A stretch of 64,000 bases of DNA, from NCBI RefSeq assembly GCF_001552215.1, contig NZ_BCQT01000003.1, forward strand, positions 124,001 through 188,000, given 5' to 3'. A program made the position numbers and the translations under genes. The DNA comes from Actinomadura macra NBRC 14102 (GTDB lineage Bacteria > Actinomycetota > Actinomycetes > Streptosporangiales > Streptosporangiaceae). Below the pieces are notes generated by a model. It saw only the letters and a program-made list of their open reading frames with translations. It did no database searches and had not been told where the DNA came from. Shown piece by piece: positions 1-7,360 of the stretch; positions within the stretch are counted from its first letter, which is position 1, and each line of letters starts with the position of its first letter.

Positions 1-1048
1 CCATTCCGGGGACGCCGCGGACGATCCTGAAGAAGTCCGGGTCGACCGGCCCGCCGTCCGGCCCGGCCCATCCGGTCATCTCGATGTGGTCCATGTAGAC
101 GCCGACGGGGTTGGCGAGCGTGATCTCGAAACCGAGCGCCGCCAGCTCGTGCACGCTCGCGCCGATCGTCGGATCGCTGGCGCGGTTGAGCCCGCCATAG
201 CCCGCGCACGCGATCAGTGCGTCGGGGTCGACCATCGGTGTGGCGCGGGGGCCCGGGTCGGTCGTGGTCCGCAGCACGGTGGCGTCGGCGCCCAGCACGA
301 TCTCCGCGGTCAGCCTGGCGTCCGGCTGGCAGAGATGCATGATCCCGTCGACGGTGTTCCACCGGTTGTAGGGGTTGTAGGTGCCCTTCGCGTAGATCAC
401 GCTGCCGTTTCCGCGTTCGTCGACGAGATCCTCGGGGCACAGCAGATCCGCGAGTTCGACCTCCGGGCTGACATGTTCACGGTAAAGCTCGACCAGGAGA
501 TCGGGGTCGCCGGGAATGTCGTACTTGGGTTCGCCGAAGATGCTGGGAAGCCGGCCGCCGTGGAGCGCCTGCCAGTATTCCGGCGGCTCGGCCGTGAATG
601 TCACCCGAATGACGCGGCCATCGGCGTCACGTGTCGTCCGCCATTCACAGTACTCGTCCTGGGGGCGATAGTAGAGATGCTTCCATTGCTCGCCGCCGTA
701 GTACGGGCCCTCAGCGTCCACGCGTTCGGAGAGAGGAAGCAGATTCTCGGCGCGTCGGAGCGCCTCGGCCCGTCCCCAGCGGTTCCTCAGTGTTTGTGAA
801 AAGCCCGTCCAGACGATTTCCTGTGAGAGCGGGGGTGCTTGGGGCGGCGTGCTGAGCTGGTTGATGTACTGGCAGGGCTGGCCCGCGAGCCTGGACAGCT
901 CCAGCGCGATGGCCTCGTCGAACCATCCGGAGACCGCGTCACTCCACTTCGTCCGCTGGTTCGGAATCCGATCGAAGTCCGTCATGTAGCCGGGCGGATC
1001 GTACATCGTCGATCTCGACGATCCGGGCGCGGTCCTGTGCTGATCCAT
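1..1048 (-). CDS. Conserved-looking hypothetical protein, C-terminus cut by window edge
   Basis: About 349 codons are open on the minus strand with no stop before the left edge, so the 3' end is missing. The ATG at 1048 has a weak GGAG about 11 bases upstream; a second in-frame ATG lies 14 codons in. The product is soluble, with no signal peptide or membrane segment. It is rich in aromatic and acidic residues (for example YYGGEQWKHLYYRP near residue 120) and has alternating strand-like stretches. I do not recognise the family. It is divergent from the 1621-3234 gene across about 570 bases, and both look less GC-biased than the genes from 5 kb onward, which suggests one acquired segment (inference). 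The reading frame is certain; the function is unknown. Confidence 0.7.
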   Translation of the reverse strand, partial: MDQHRTAPGSSRSTMYDPPGYMTDFDRIPNQRTKWSDAVSGWFDEAIALELSRLAGQPCQYINQLSTPPQAPPLSQEIVWTGFSQTLRNRWGRAEALRRAENLLPLSERVDAEGPYYGGEQWKHLYYRPQDEYCEWRTTRDADGRVIRVTFTAEPPEYWQALHGGRLPSIFGEPKYDIPGDPDLLVELYREHVSPEVELADLLCPEDLVDERGNGSVIYAKGTYNPYNRWNTVDGIMHLCQPDARLTAEIVLGADATVLRTTTDPGPRATPMVDPDALIACAGYGGLNRASDPTIGASVHELAALGFEITLANPVGVYMDHIEMTGWAGPDGGPVDPDFFRIVRGVPGM

Positions 1049-1620
1049 GCCGGTTGCATCTCCATGCTCCTGGGCGACGTCCCATGCCGTCCGGCGTTGG
1101 GATCTCAGCGGGATGCGTCCCCCAGAAACGGCCCGTGAGGCAACGGGCGGGCATGATTTTGCCTCTTGATGGATATGGCCGGGAATTCGCCTGCACCGCG
1201 TGGTGAGGACCTATTGCTCGGTGAGGTCGCTGATGGGGTCCGGCTGGCGGCCGCGCGGGCCGTGCGCCACGGCAGGAGCGTGTCGTGCGCCTGGGAGGTC
1301 GCCGTACCGGAGGACCTGGAGCGGTCGACGACGGCACGGCACCTTGCTGTCCCGCAGGCCGACGCCTTCTGCGGAGATGCGCCGGAACGCCGGCCGGTCC
1401 GCACCCACGACCAATCCGCATCACCGGGAATGGTTGCCGGCACATCCTGGGCCTGTATTCCTCGATGCTCTTCTGTAGTCGGCCCTCATCGGTGGCTGAG
1501 CCTTTTCGGAGAACTCTGGAGTGACCTAGAGTGATCGTGACGATTCATTCTGCGCACCGGCTTCCGGATGATTGAGTTCTTCAATCGGGTGAGTGGCGGA
1601 TAGGATAAGTTGCGGGTTCC
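1049..1620. other. Intergenic region between divergent genes, no gene supported
   Basis: Frames here are short, overlapping and lack good codon bias. One minus-strand frame (about 1211-1414) contains GVGLRDSKVP, which resembles the core of DUF397 proteins (VAVRDSKDP) found at 3.4-4.0 kb, but the flanking residues do not fit. It may be a scrap of a DUF397 gene. The region should also hold promoters for the two divergent genes; no consensus is obvious. Confidence 0.35.
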
Positions 1621-3234
1621 ATGGATGCGTTTTTGAAGGATGGGCACCCGATCCTCGGCAGCGTGCCGGGGCCCCTCGTCCTCGCGAGTCACGACGGGAC
1701 GATCTGGGCAGCCGGCGGCGGTTACGGCGAGAGCTCGGTGTTGCGGTTCGAAGCCGAGGGCTGGCGCGCCTGGCCGATCGGCGCCCACGGTCTGCGCCAG
1801 GTGCTGCCGCTCGACGGCCAGACCGCCGTCGTCGCGGGTGAATACGGTTTCCTCGCGATCGTCGACCTTTCGATCGTCGACTCTGCGATCGACGATGAGG
1901 GTGACGACGACGAGAGCGACGAGGGCGTCAGTGAAATCGAGACGCGGCACAAGGGCTGCTTGTTCGGTCTGACCCGGATCGGCGACCTGATCTGGGTCAC
2001 TGGAGACGCAGGCTTTGTCGCCACGCTCGATCCGCAGACCCGCGAACTGCGAGCGCAGCCGAAATTCACCCACGAGCGTGTTGCCCGCGCGGTGGCCGCC
2101 CCCGGCGGCGAACCGGTGTTTGTCGCCGGCCGCCAGATACTGCGACGCCTGCCTGACGGCACCACGGACCCGATACTCTCCGGACGCGCGCCGCTGACCG
2201 ACGTCGCCTATTCACCCGAGGGCGGCTTTGCGGTGGCCGGTGACGCGGGCCAGCTCTTCCTGGCCGTCCCTGGCCGGCCGCCTGCTCCTTGCAGCGGCGT
2301 TCCCGCGCTCGATCTGGAGTGCCTGAGTTACGATCCGCGGCGCGATGGCTTTCTGGTCGCCGGTGAGGACGGCTACGTCGGAGTGCTCGGCCGCGATGGC
2401 GTGTTGCAGCCGTTGTCCGCCGCAGAGCCGCCGTATCGGCTCACCAGCATCCTGCCCTGGGGTGATGGCCACTTGTATGCAGGCTGGATCCAGCAGGGTC
2501 CGCCCTACCAGTTCCGTGGCGCGCTGTACTTCGACGGCGACGGTGCCCCGGGCAAGGTATACGAGGCGCCGCGTCAGAACTTCGGCCCGCCGAGGGCACG
2601 CACCGTCGGTCGCTCCGGCCGCCCATCGCTCGCGGTCGACGCCTGCGAGGTGATCCCGCTCGACGAGGCCGAACGGCGGATGCCTGAGGTCATCTGGCCG
2701 GACCACACGTTCTCGTTCGACGAGGTCCGGTTCTACGATGGCGATGTCCACGTCGCCGACACCGGCGTGCTGTTCGACGATCACAACGACGACTATGGGG
2801 TCGCGATCCGCGGTGACCTGATCGTCGACGGGACGCTCGACGCCACCGCGGGCGGTGACGCCTACGGCAGCCTGCTGGCCGTCCAGGGCGACGTGTGGGC
2901 TCACGCGGCGATATTCCGCTATGGCATCAACGCTGCGATCAGCGGCACACTCGAGGTCGCGACCGTCGTGATGTGCGACCACGGCGACGACGGAGGCACT
3001 CTCGTGGCCGATGTGATCCGCGCCCAAGTGCTTCACTATTCGCTCTATTTCGCCAAGCCCGAGGCCAAGATCGACGCGTTCTGCATCGGCGAGGTCTACG
3101 GCGATGTCAGCTTCCCGCCGGAACGCGCTAAGGAGGTATTCGTCGCCGGCGTGCTCGAGGACGGCTACCTTGAGGAGGATGCGGCGGCGAACTGGCTGCG
3201 TGAGGGCAAGTCGATCCTGCGCGACGCAAGGTGA
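1621..3234 (+). CDS. Beta-propeller-like protein with C-terminal beta-strand-repeat domain
   Basis: A 537-residue product with no signal peptide. Residues about 20-330 contain recurring strand units such as VVAGEYGFLAIV, VTGDAGFVATL, VAGDAGQLFLAV and VAGEDGYVGVL, each one blade-like, so a beta-propeller is likely. An acidic insert (DDEGDDDESDEG, near residue 90) interrupts it. Residues about 385-510 switch to short repeated strands (IRGDLIVDGTLDAT, VQGDVWAHAAI, ISGTLEVATVV), as in right-handed beta-helix or bactofilin-like polymer-forming domains. The family is not one I can name. It stands alone, divergent from the left-edge gene and followed by an IS relic. Codon use is less GC-extreme than its neighbours, suggesting transfer. 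A scaffold or immunity-like role would be guesswork. Confidence 0.8.
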   Translation: MDAFLKDGHPILGSVPGPLVLASHDGTIWAAGGGYGESSVLRFEAEGWRAWPIGAHGLRQVLPLDGQTAVVAGEYGFLAIVDLSIVDSAIDDEGDDDESDEGVSEIETRHKGCLFGLTRIGDLIWVTGDAGFVATLDPQTRELRAQPKFTHERVARAVAAPGGEPVFVAGRQILRRLPDGTTDPILSGRAPLTDVAYSPEGGFAVAGDAGQLFLAVPGRPPAPCSGVPALDLECLSYDPRRDGFLVAGEDGYVGVLGRDGVLQPLSAAEPPYRLTSILPWGDGHLYAGWIQQGPPYQFRGALYFDGDGAPGKVYEAPRQNFGPPRARTVGRSGRPSLAVDACEVIPLDEAERRMPEVIWPDHTFSFDEVRFYDGDVHVADTGVLFDDHNDDYGVAIRGDLIVDGTLDATAGGDAYGSLLAVQGDVWAHAAIFRYGINAAISGTLEVATVVMCDHGDDGGTLVADVIRAQVLHYSLYFAKPEAKIDAFCIGEVYGDVSFPPERAKEVFVAGVLEDGYLEEDAAANWLREGKSILRDAR

Positions 3235-3290
3235 GATCGCGCCGATCTCGGGGTTGCGGGTTGATGGTGAGTCGTGGTGCGACGACATGA

Positions 3291-3436
3291 GTTGACCGAT
3301 GCGGCGCGGCGGCGGTCGAGCGCCGCATCGACCGTCTAGAGCGATGGCGGGGCATCGCCACCCGGTTCGCCAACTCGCCCGCAGCTACCGGGCGGCGATC
3401 GCCCTGGTCGCGGCCATACTCTGGATCAACACATGA
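3291..3436 (+). pseudogene. IS5-family transposase relic (C-terminus, frameshifted)
   Basis: Reading plus-strand codons from 3291 gives VERRIDRLERWRGIATRF, the conserved end of IS5-type DDE transposases (VER.FNRLK.WRGIATR). After this the frame must shift by two bases to continue as LARSYRAAIALVAAILWI and then stop at 3434-3436, again typical for the family. Only about 45 codons remain, with at least one frameshift and no upstream transposase body. It marks an old insertion next to the propeller gene and the decayed DUF397 array. Confidence 0.75.
3297..3330 (+). terminator. GC-rich hairpin downstream of the propeller gene
   Basis: An 11-base perfect inverted repeat (CGATGCGGCGC / GCGCCGCATCG) with a 12-base loop lies about 60 bases after the stop at 3234. 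There is no T-tract, as is usual in actinomycetes. It coincides with the IS relic, so it may be chance rather than a working terminator. Confidence 0.35.
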
Positions 3437-3521
3437 TCCACCGGACAGGTCCCGACTCGACGCAGTCGCCGCGACCTTCCGATCTTGTGGCTCTGCGCCA
3501 TGCGGGTGGAGTCGTGGTCAC
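3426..3521 (-). pseudogene. Truncated DUF397 gene copy (array copy 4)
   Basis: A GTG start at 3521 overlaps the stop of copy 3 (GTGA). The 31-codon frame reads AWRRATRSEGRGDCVESG, the N-terminal half of a DUF397 protein (W-R-K-S-S...GNCVEVA). It then runs into unrelated sequence and stops at 3426, about ten bases inside the IS5 relic on the other strand. The C-terminal RDSK and FATLL halves are absent. It was most likely cut by the rearrangement that brought or trimmed the IS. Confidence 0.6.
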
Positions 3522-3613
3522 TCCTCAGGGAACCGTCTCCTCCTGCTCACGCGGACGAGGAGGGTCGCGAAGGTGCCCTGCGTACTCCGGCTTGATTTCC
3601 GCCATGTGGTCAT
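3518..3613 (-). pseudogene. Internally deleted DUF397 gene copy (array copy 3)
   Basis: From ATG 3613 the frame starts MTTWRKSSRS and jumps straight to QGTFATLLVRVS, so about 35 codons between the tryptophan motif and the FATLLTRV tail are gone. The deletion keeps the frame, giving a 31-residue product ending RRRRFPEE. Its start overlaps the stop of copy 2 (ATGA) and its stop overlaps the start of copy 4. The central CVEVA and RDSK motifs of the family are missing. Confidence 0.65.
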
Positions 3614-3790
3614 GGCAGCCGCTTCAGTGTTGTGAGGAGGGTGGCGAAGGTGTGGGGGGTTAGTCTGAGGTGGCCGATGTCCGGTGCTCTGCTGTCTCTG
3701 ATGGCGATTGAGTGGGGGAGGGCGGCTAGCTCGACGCAGTTGCCGTGACCTTCCGATTTTGTGGACTTGCGCCAATGCCGACGTGGTCAT
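3610..3790 (-). pseudogene. Frameshifted DUF397 gene copy (array copy 2)
   Basis: The ATG at 3790 reads MTTSA and is then out of frame by one base (GCATTGG where GCATGG is expected). After that single extra T the other frame reads WRKSTKSEGHGNCVELAALP, then IRDSRAPD and LTPHTFATLLTTLK, and stops at 3610. That is a full DUF397 domain, so one base disables the gene. It lies 9 bases downstream of the intact copy, and its end overlaps copy 3 by ATGA. A sequencing error cannot be excluded from the sequence alone. Confidence 0.7.
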
Positions 3791-3799
3791 GGTCGCTCC

Positions 3800-3985
3800 T
3801 CAGGGAACCGTCTCGTCCTGCTTCACGCGGGTGAGAAGGGTCGCGAAGGCTTGGGGCGTGAGAGTGAGGAGGCTGTCGTCCGGTGCCTTGCTGTCCCTGA
3901 GGCCGACTGCGCCGGGGAGTTGCGCAACCTCCACGCACTGGCCTCCGGTTTCATCGCTGTAGGTGGACTTCCGCCAAGCGATCAT
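3800..3985 (-). CDS. DUF397 domain protein (intact array copy 1)
   Basis: A 61-residue protein with the whole family pattern: AWRKSTYSDETGGQCVEVAQ, AVGLRDSKAPD and LTPQAFATLLTRVKQ. DUF397 proteins are small actinobacterial partners of XRE/DUF5753 regulators, and some act in development (BldB/WhiJ-type systems). The ATG overlaps the stop of the upstream XRE gene (ATGA), so the two are translationally coupled. The remaining three copies downstream are broken, which leaves this as the only working one. Confidence 0.9.
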   Translation of the reverse strand: MIAWRKSTYSDETGGQCVEVAQLPGAVGLRDSKAPDDSLLTLTPQAFATLLTRVKQDETVP

Positions 3986-4791
3986 TTCATCAGTCCTAGC
4001 ATGTGCTCGATCAACGTTCGTGACTGGTCTTCCGGGAGGGCGAGCGCCCCAATCCGGTCGTAGTTTACGTTGAAGTCTCGTATTTCAGGAGGTCGTTCGA
4101 CCAACCTCCCCATGCGTCCGGACTCCAGATATGCGACCTCTGTATCGCGCGTCGTCATGATGCTGAGCGATCCGCTCACTCCCGGCCAACCAGCGGAGAC
4201 GGGTAGCACTCGCAGGCTCACATGGTCGAGCTCCGCAACCCGGAGCAGGTGGTCGAGTTGCCCATGCATGATGCTTCGGCTGCCGACCTGCCACCAGAGC
4301 ACCGGCTGCGCCAGCACGACCCAGAGCTTCGTGGAGCTGGGATCGTAGAGACGGTCCTGTCGACTCAGACGATTCCTGACAGCACTCTCCACATCATCTA
4401 CGACACCACCTCTTCTGAAGAGAGCACGAGCGTAGTCCTCAGACTGGAGCAGGCCGAACACGACATCGGAGCTGTAGTTCTTGATGGACGTGGCGGTGCG
4501 CTCGTATTCCAGGAAGGAACCGACACTTGGGCGGTCGTGGCCGTCCCTGGCGTGCTCGGCTAGGCACGACAGCAGCTCCGCCGTGTCCCATGCATCGTCC
4601 AGCGGTGCAAGGTTCGCCTGGGACGGACGTCGGCGGCCGGCTTCCCAATTTGAAACATGTGATCGGGAAGCCTTGGCCACGTCGCCTACCTGCTGACACG
4701 TCCAGCCGTGGTTCAGGCGAAGATTCCGCAGTTGAACTGCTACGAGGTCCCACAGAGACGAGCGGGGATCTAGCGAGTCGTGGCTTTCCAC
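3982..4791 (-). CDS. XRE-family regulator with DUF5753 domain
   Basis: 269 residues from GTG 4791, chosen because GGAGG sits 7 bases upstream; a longer in-frame extension to 5238 would lie antisense to the HATPase gene and is rejected. Residues about 15-70 form the helix-turn-helix (LRNLRLNHGWTCQQVGDVAK, SRSHVSNWEAGRRRPS). Residues about 90-265 are DUF5753, with FLEYERTATSIKNYS, LQSEDYARALF and the C-terminal YDRIGALALPEDQS. Together with DUF397 downstream and the HATPase divergent upstream, it forms the module that is repeated many times in Streptomyces and Actinomadura genomes. Likely ligand-responsive DNA binding; the target is unknown. Confidence 0.93.
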   Translation of the reverse strand: MESHDSLDPRSSLWDLVAVQLRNLRLNHGWTCQQVGDVAKASRSHVSNWEAGRRRPSQANLAPLDDAWDTAELLSCLAEHARDGHDRPSVGSFLEYERTATSIKNYSSDVVFGLLQSEDYARALFRRGGVVDDVESAVRNRLSRQDRLYDPSSTKLWVVLAQPVLWWQVGSRSIMHGQLDHLLRVAELDHVSLRVLPVSAGWPGVSGSLSIMTTRDTEVAYLESGRMGRLVERPPEIRDFNVNYDRIGALALPEDQSRTLIEHMLGLMK

Positions 4792-4902
4792 TGCCGTCCT
4801 CCGAGAGATCTCTTGTTTTCGATGCCTCTGAAAGCGTGGCCAAAGTAACCCGCCGAGCGCACTCTTGTCCTCGGAATGAAAGACGTGAGGAGGTGGGACT
4901 AA

Positions 4903-5346
4903 ATGGTGGCTAAAGCCGTTTCGGTGAGTGATTTGGACATTTCTTTGCTGGCGGCGGGAACTACTCCGGGGCTGGTGCGGAGTTTGGTGCAGTTTCGGCT
5001 GACGGAGTGGGGTCTGCTCGGGATTGCTGGGGACGTCCAGCTGGTCGCGGGGGAACTCGTCGCGAATGCGGTGCAGAGTACGCCGGATCAGGCGATACGG
5101 GTCAGGTTCACCCGGGAGGCCGCGGGGGTGCTGCTGGCCGTGTGGGATTCCTCGCCGGAAATGCCGGTGGCGCGGCCTGTGGTCGAGATGACACTCGATG
5201 ACATTGCGCCCGATCTGCGGGCGTTGGACCCCGGACATCTGGACGGGGGACGGGGGTTGCAGATCGTCCAGGCGCTCTCGTCCCGGTGCGGGGTCGCCGC
5301 GGGGCAGCCGTCCGGGAAATGGGTGTGGGCGAGGCTGCCTTGCTGA
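4903..5346 (+). CDS. HATPase_c (anti-sigma-factor kinase-like) ATP-binding protein
   Basis: 147 residues, a single GHKL ATPase fold. The N-box is ELVANAV (about residue 49), the G1 region is VWDSSPEMP (about 79) and the G2 region is DGGRGLQIVQALSS (about 112). Such RsbW/SpoIIAB-like proteins bind or phosphorylate anti-sigma antagonists, although many actinomycete members have no known partner. It is divergent from the XRE gene across about 110 bases, and overlaps the start of the next small gene, so it is probably cotranscribed with it. Confidence 0.9.
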   Translation: MVAKAVSVSDLDISLLAAGTTPGLVRSLVQFRLTEWGLLGIAGDVQLVAGELVANAVQSTPDQAIRVRFTREAAGVLLAVWDSSPEMPVARPVVEMTLDDIAPDLRALDPGHLDGGRGLQIVQALSSRCGVAAGQPSGKWVWARLPC

Positions 5347-5645
5347 TACGTGTGCGGGCTCGGCGGCGGCATCGGGGCGCGGTGCGGTTGCTTGAGCCGC
5401 TGGCCTGCGCGGTCGTGGCGCGGGGGTGGGGCTGCGTCAAGCTGTACGAGGTGTCGGGGCTCCCGATGCTGTGGGTGCATGCCGAGGAGCGTGTCGGGAT
5501 CGTGGTGGGTGTTCGGGCCGCCCCCGGCGGGTCAGTCTTCTGCGAAGTCCATCGGGGGCGGGCCGGTTACCTGGGGCCGTGCTCGGACGTGGCGGGGGCG
5601 GCCGTGATCGTGGACGGGGTGCTCCGGCGGCGTCTCGCGCGGTGA
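5319..5645 (+). CDS. Small hypothetical protein downstream of HATPase
   Basis: About 108 residues from ATG 5319, which lies inside the end of the HATPase gene; a later GTG at 5352 is also possible. The conserved-looking core is CVKLYEVSGLPMLWVHAEER followed by a glycine-rich strand region. There are no membrane segments. Genes of this size often follow HATPase/XRE modules in actinomycetes, but I cannot name a family. It ends one base before the convergent L,D-transpeptidase stop. Confidence 0.6.
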   Translation: MGVGEAALLIRVRARRRHRGAVRLLEPLACAVVARGWGCVKLYEVSGLPMLWVHAEERVGIVVGVRAAPGGSVFCEVHRGRAGYLGPCSDVAGAAVIVDGVLRRRLAR

Positions 5646-5646
5646 G

Positions 5647-6879
5647 TCAGGCGCCCTTGGTGGTGGTGACCGGCTTGCCGATCGCGCTGCCCTTGGCCCA
5701 CTTGGCGAAGGACATCTGCCAGTAGCCCCAGCCGTTCGTCCACTGGAGGCTGCGCTTGGTGCCGGTGATCGTCACGAGGTCGCCACGGTAGGCCCAGTTG
5801 AAGAACCACTGGGCGTCGCCCGCCGGGGAGCGGACGCAGCCGTGGCTACAGTTGCGGTTCCCGAGGCAGGACGGGTCGTCCATGTTCTGGTGGATGTACT
5901 CGCCACTGTTGGAGATGCGGGTCGCCCACGGGACCTGCTCGTCGTACCAGCCGGGGTCGCCCTTCTTCTTGCCGGGCGGGCGCATGCGCTCCAGGCGGCT
6001 GCGGTCCATCGTGAGGTGGACGCCGCTGGTGGTGAGCAGGTGGTCGACACCGTCGGACTGGACGTCGCCGCCCGCGCCGAGGCTGACGCCCCACTTACGG
6101 ACGATACGGCCGTTCTTGCGGATGACGAGCCGGTGGGTCTTGGCGCTGACGCTGATGGTGTGGGAGTCGCCGATGCGGAACCTGCGGGTGACGTCCTTGT
6201 CACCGAACACGTTGTCGCCGATCTTCAGTCCGGCGTAGTGGACGGTGACCGTCACGCGCTGGTGCGGGGCCCACGGGCGGCTCGGGCGGAAGACGACCGA
6301 GGGCAGGCCGTTGAACGACTCGCCCGCGCTGAGCCAGCGCCAGGCGCCTTCGGTGGGGGTCGTCGAGGAGATCTCGATGGCCTTCTCCACGGCGGGACGG
6401 GCCTTCACCGGCACTTCCTTGTTGAACTGCACGAAGACGGGCATTCCGGTGCCGACCGTCTCGTTCGGGCTCGGGATGACGTTGTTGACGGTCGTCGCGG
6501 CGGTGGTCCTGGCGGTGCGGAAGGCGCTGGTCGCGGTGGTCGCCTTGCCCTTGCGGGACGTGGCGGTGGCGGACACCTGGTAGCGGCCGCCGGGGGCGAG
6601 GGTCCAGGACGAGCGCCAGCTCGTCTTGTCCGGGGAGAGCACTCCGGGAATCTCGGCGCCCTTGAGCTTCACCGAGACCTGCCCGAGCGTGCCGCCCGAG
6701 GCCGTGATGGTCACGCCCTCGTCGGGACGGGCCCGCCCGTCGCCGTTCGCGGGGGTGATCGAGACCTTGGGCGTGCCGTCCTCGCCGCCCTTGGCGGTCG
6801 TGCCGCCCGTCCCCCCGCTACCGCCGCACGCCGTCGCCAGCCCGAGGACCAGCGCCATCACCAAGGTCTTACCTCGCAC
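5647..6879 (-). CDS. Lipoprotein L,D-transpeptidase (Ig-like domains plus YkuD)
   Basis: 410 residues from GTG 6879 with GAGGGAG just upstream. A signal sequence ends in a lipobox-like ATAC with Cys18, so the protein is probably a lipoprotein. Residues about 40-235 hold two Ig-like folds as in mycobacterial LdtB. Residues about 240-370 are the YkuD catalytic domain with IHQNMDDPSCLGNRNCSHGC; His346 and Cys348 in SHGCVR are the expected active site. The C-terminal aromatic tail (WTNGWGYWQMSFAKW) is typical of the subgroup. The enzyme makes 3-3 peptidoglycan cross-links outside the membrane. Single gene, convergent with the HATPase operon. Confidence 0.95.
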   Translation of the reverse strand: MRGKTLVMALVLGLATACGGSGGTGGTTAKGGEDGTPKVSITPANGDGRARPDEGVTITASGGTLGQVSVKLKGAEIPGVLSPDKTSWRSSWTLAPGGRYQVSATATSRKGKATTATSAFRTARTTAATTVNNVIPSPNETVGTGMPVFVQFNKEVPVKARPAVEKAIEISSTTPTEGAWRWLSAGESFNGLPSVVFRPSRPWAPHQRVTVTVHYAGLKIGDNVFGDKDVTRRFRIGDSHTISVSAKTHRLVIRKNGRIVRKWGVSLGAGGDVQSDGVDHLLTTSGVHLTMDRSRLERMRPPGKKKGDPGWYDEQVPWATRISNSGEYIHQNMDDPSCLGNRNCSHGCVRSPAGDAQWFFNWAYRGDLVTITGTKRSLQWTNGWGYWQMSFAKWAKGSAIGKPVTTTKGA

Positions 6880-7360
6880 CGTTCTCCCTCATCAGCTGCG
6901 CGGGCCCCGCAGGACGGGGGCCCGCAACAAGATCGCTTACGGAACGAGCCTTATTCCCGACCACCGCAGGTCGGAGGCCGGACTACGCGTCCGATGGTGT
7001 GTGACGCCCATCGTGCCCCGAAGGTTCGCGGTCGGTGGGGGGTTCCTGGATCTTTCTGTGGCCGTGTCGCGCCACGGGCCGGGGCCGGGCCGCGGGCCGG
7101 TGCTAGGAGCAATTGTGGATAAGTGGGGTGCCAAAGGCTGGGAGTGGTGAATTGAAAGGAAGATTGCCCGGGGTTGGGTGTTCGGCGAGCTGATCAGTGA
7201 AACATGCTGTGACCTGGGGTTCCATCGTGTGTTGATCTTCTATTCAAAGTTGCGCCGCCCTTCGTTAAAAGGGGCTGTGTGCGTCGGGGTGCGCTGCGAT
7301 GCTGGGCCGTGCCGTTCGTATGGGCCCCGGTATTCGGCGGTTGGGGAAAGTGGTGAGTGA
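6880..7360. other. Divergent promoter region between Ldt and the exopolysaccharide locus
   Basis: About 480 bases with no supported gene; a 60-codon frame ending at 7360 is rich in Cys and Arg and has poor codon bias. The part next to 7361 is clearly lower in GC (around TTGATCTTCTATTCAAAG), as expected for the exopolysaccharide promoter. No consensus -10 or terminator was identified. Confidence 0.5.

Noticed and set aside
1211..1414. Possible extra DUF397 gene (frame with GVGLRDSKVP, minus strand)
   Set aside because: Only ten residues fit; neither the N-terminal W-R-K-S nor the C-terminal FATLL part is found in any frame nearby, so it is noted only as a possible scrap.
4792..5238. Long N-terminal extension of the XRE regulator
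   Set aside because: It is antisense to the HATPase gene, of poor composition, and GTG 4791 has a proper ribosome site.
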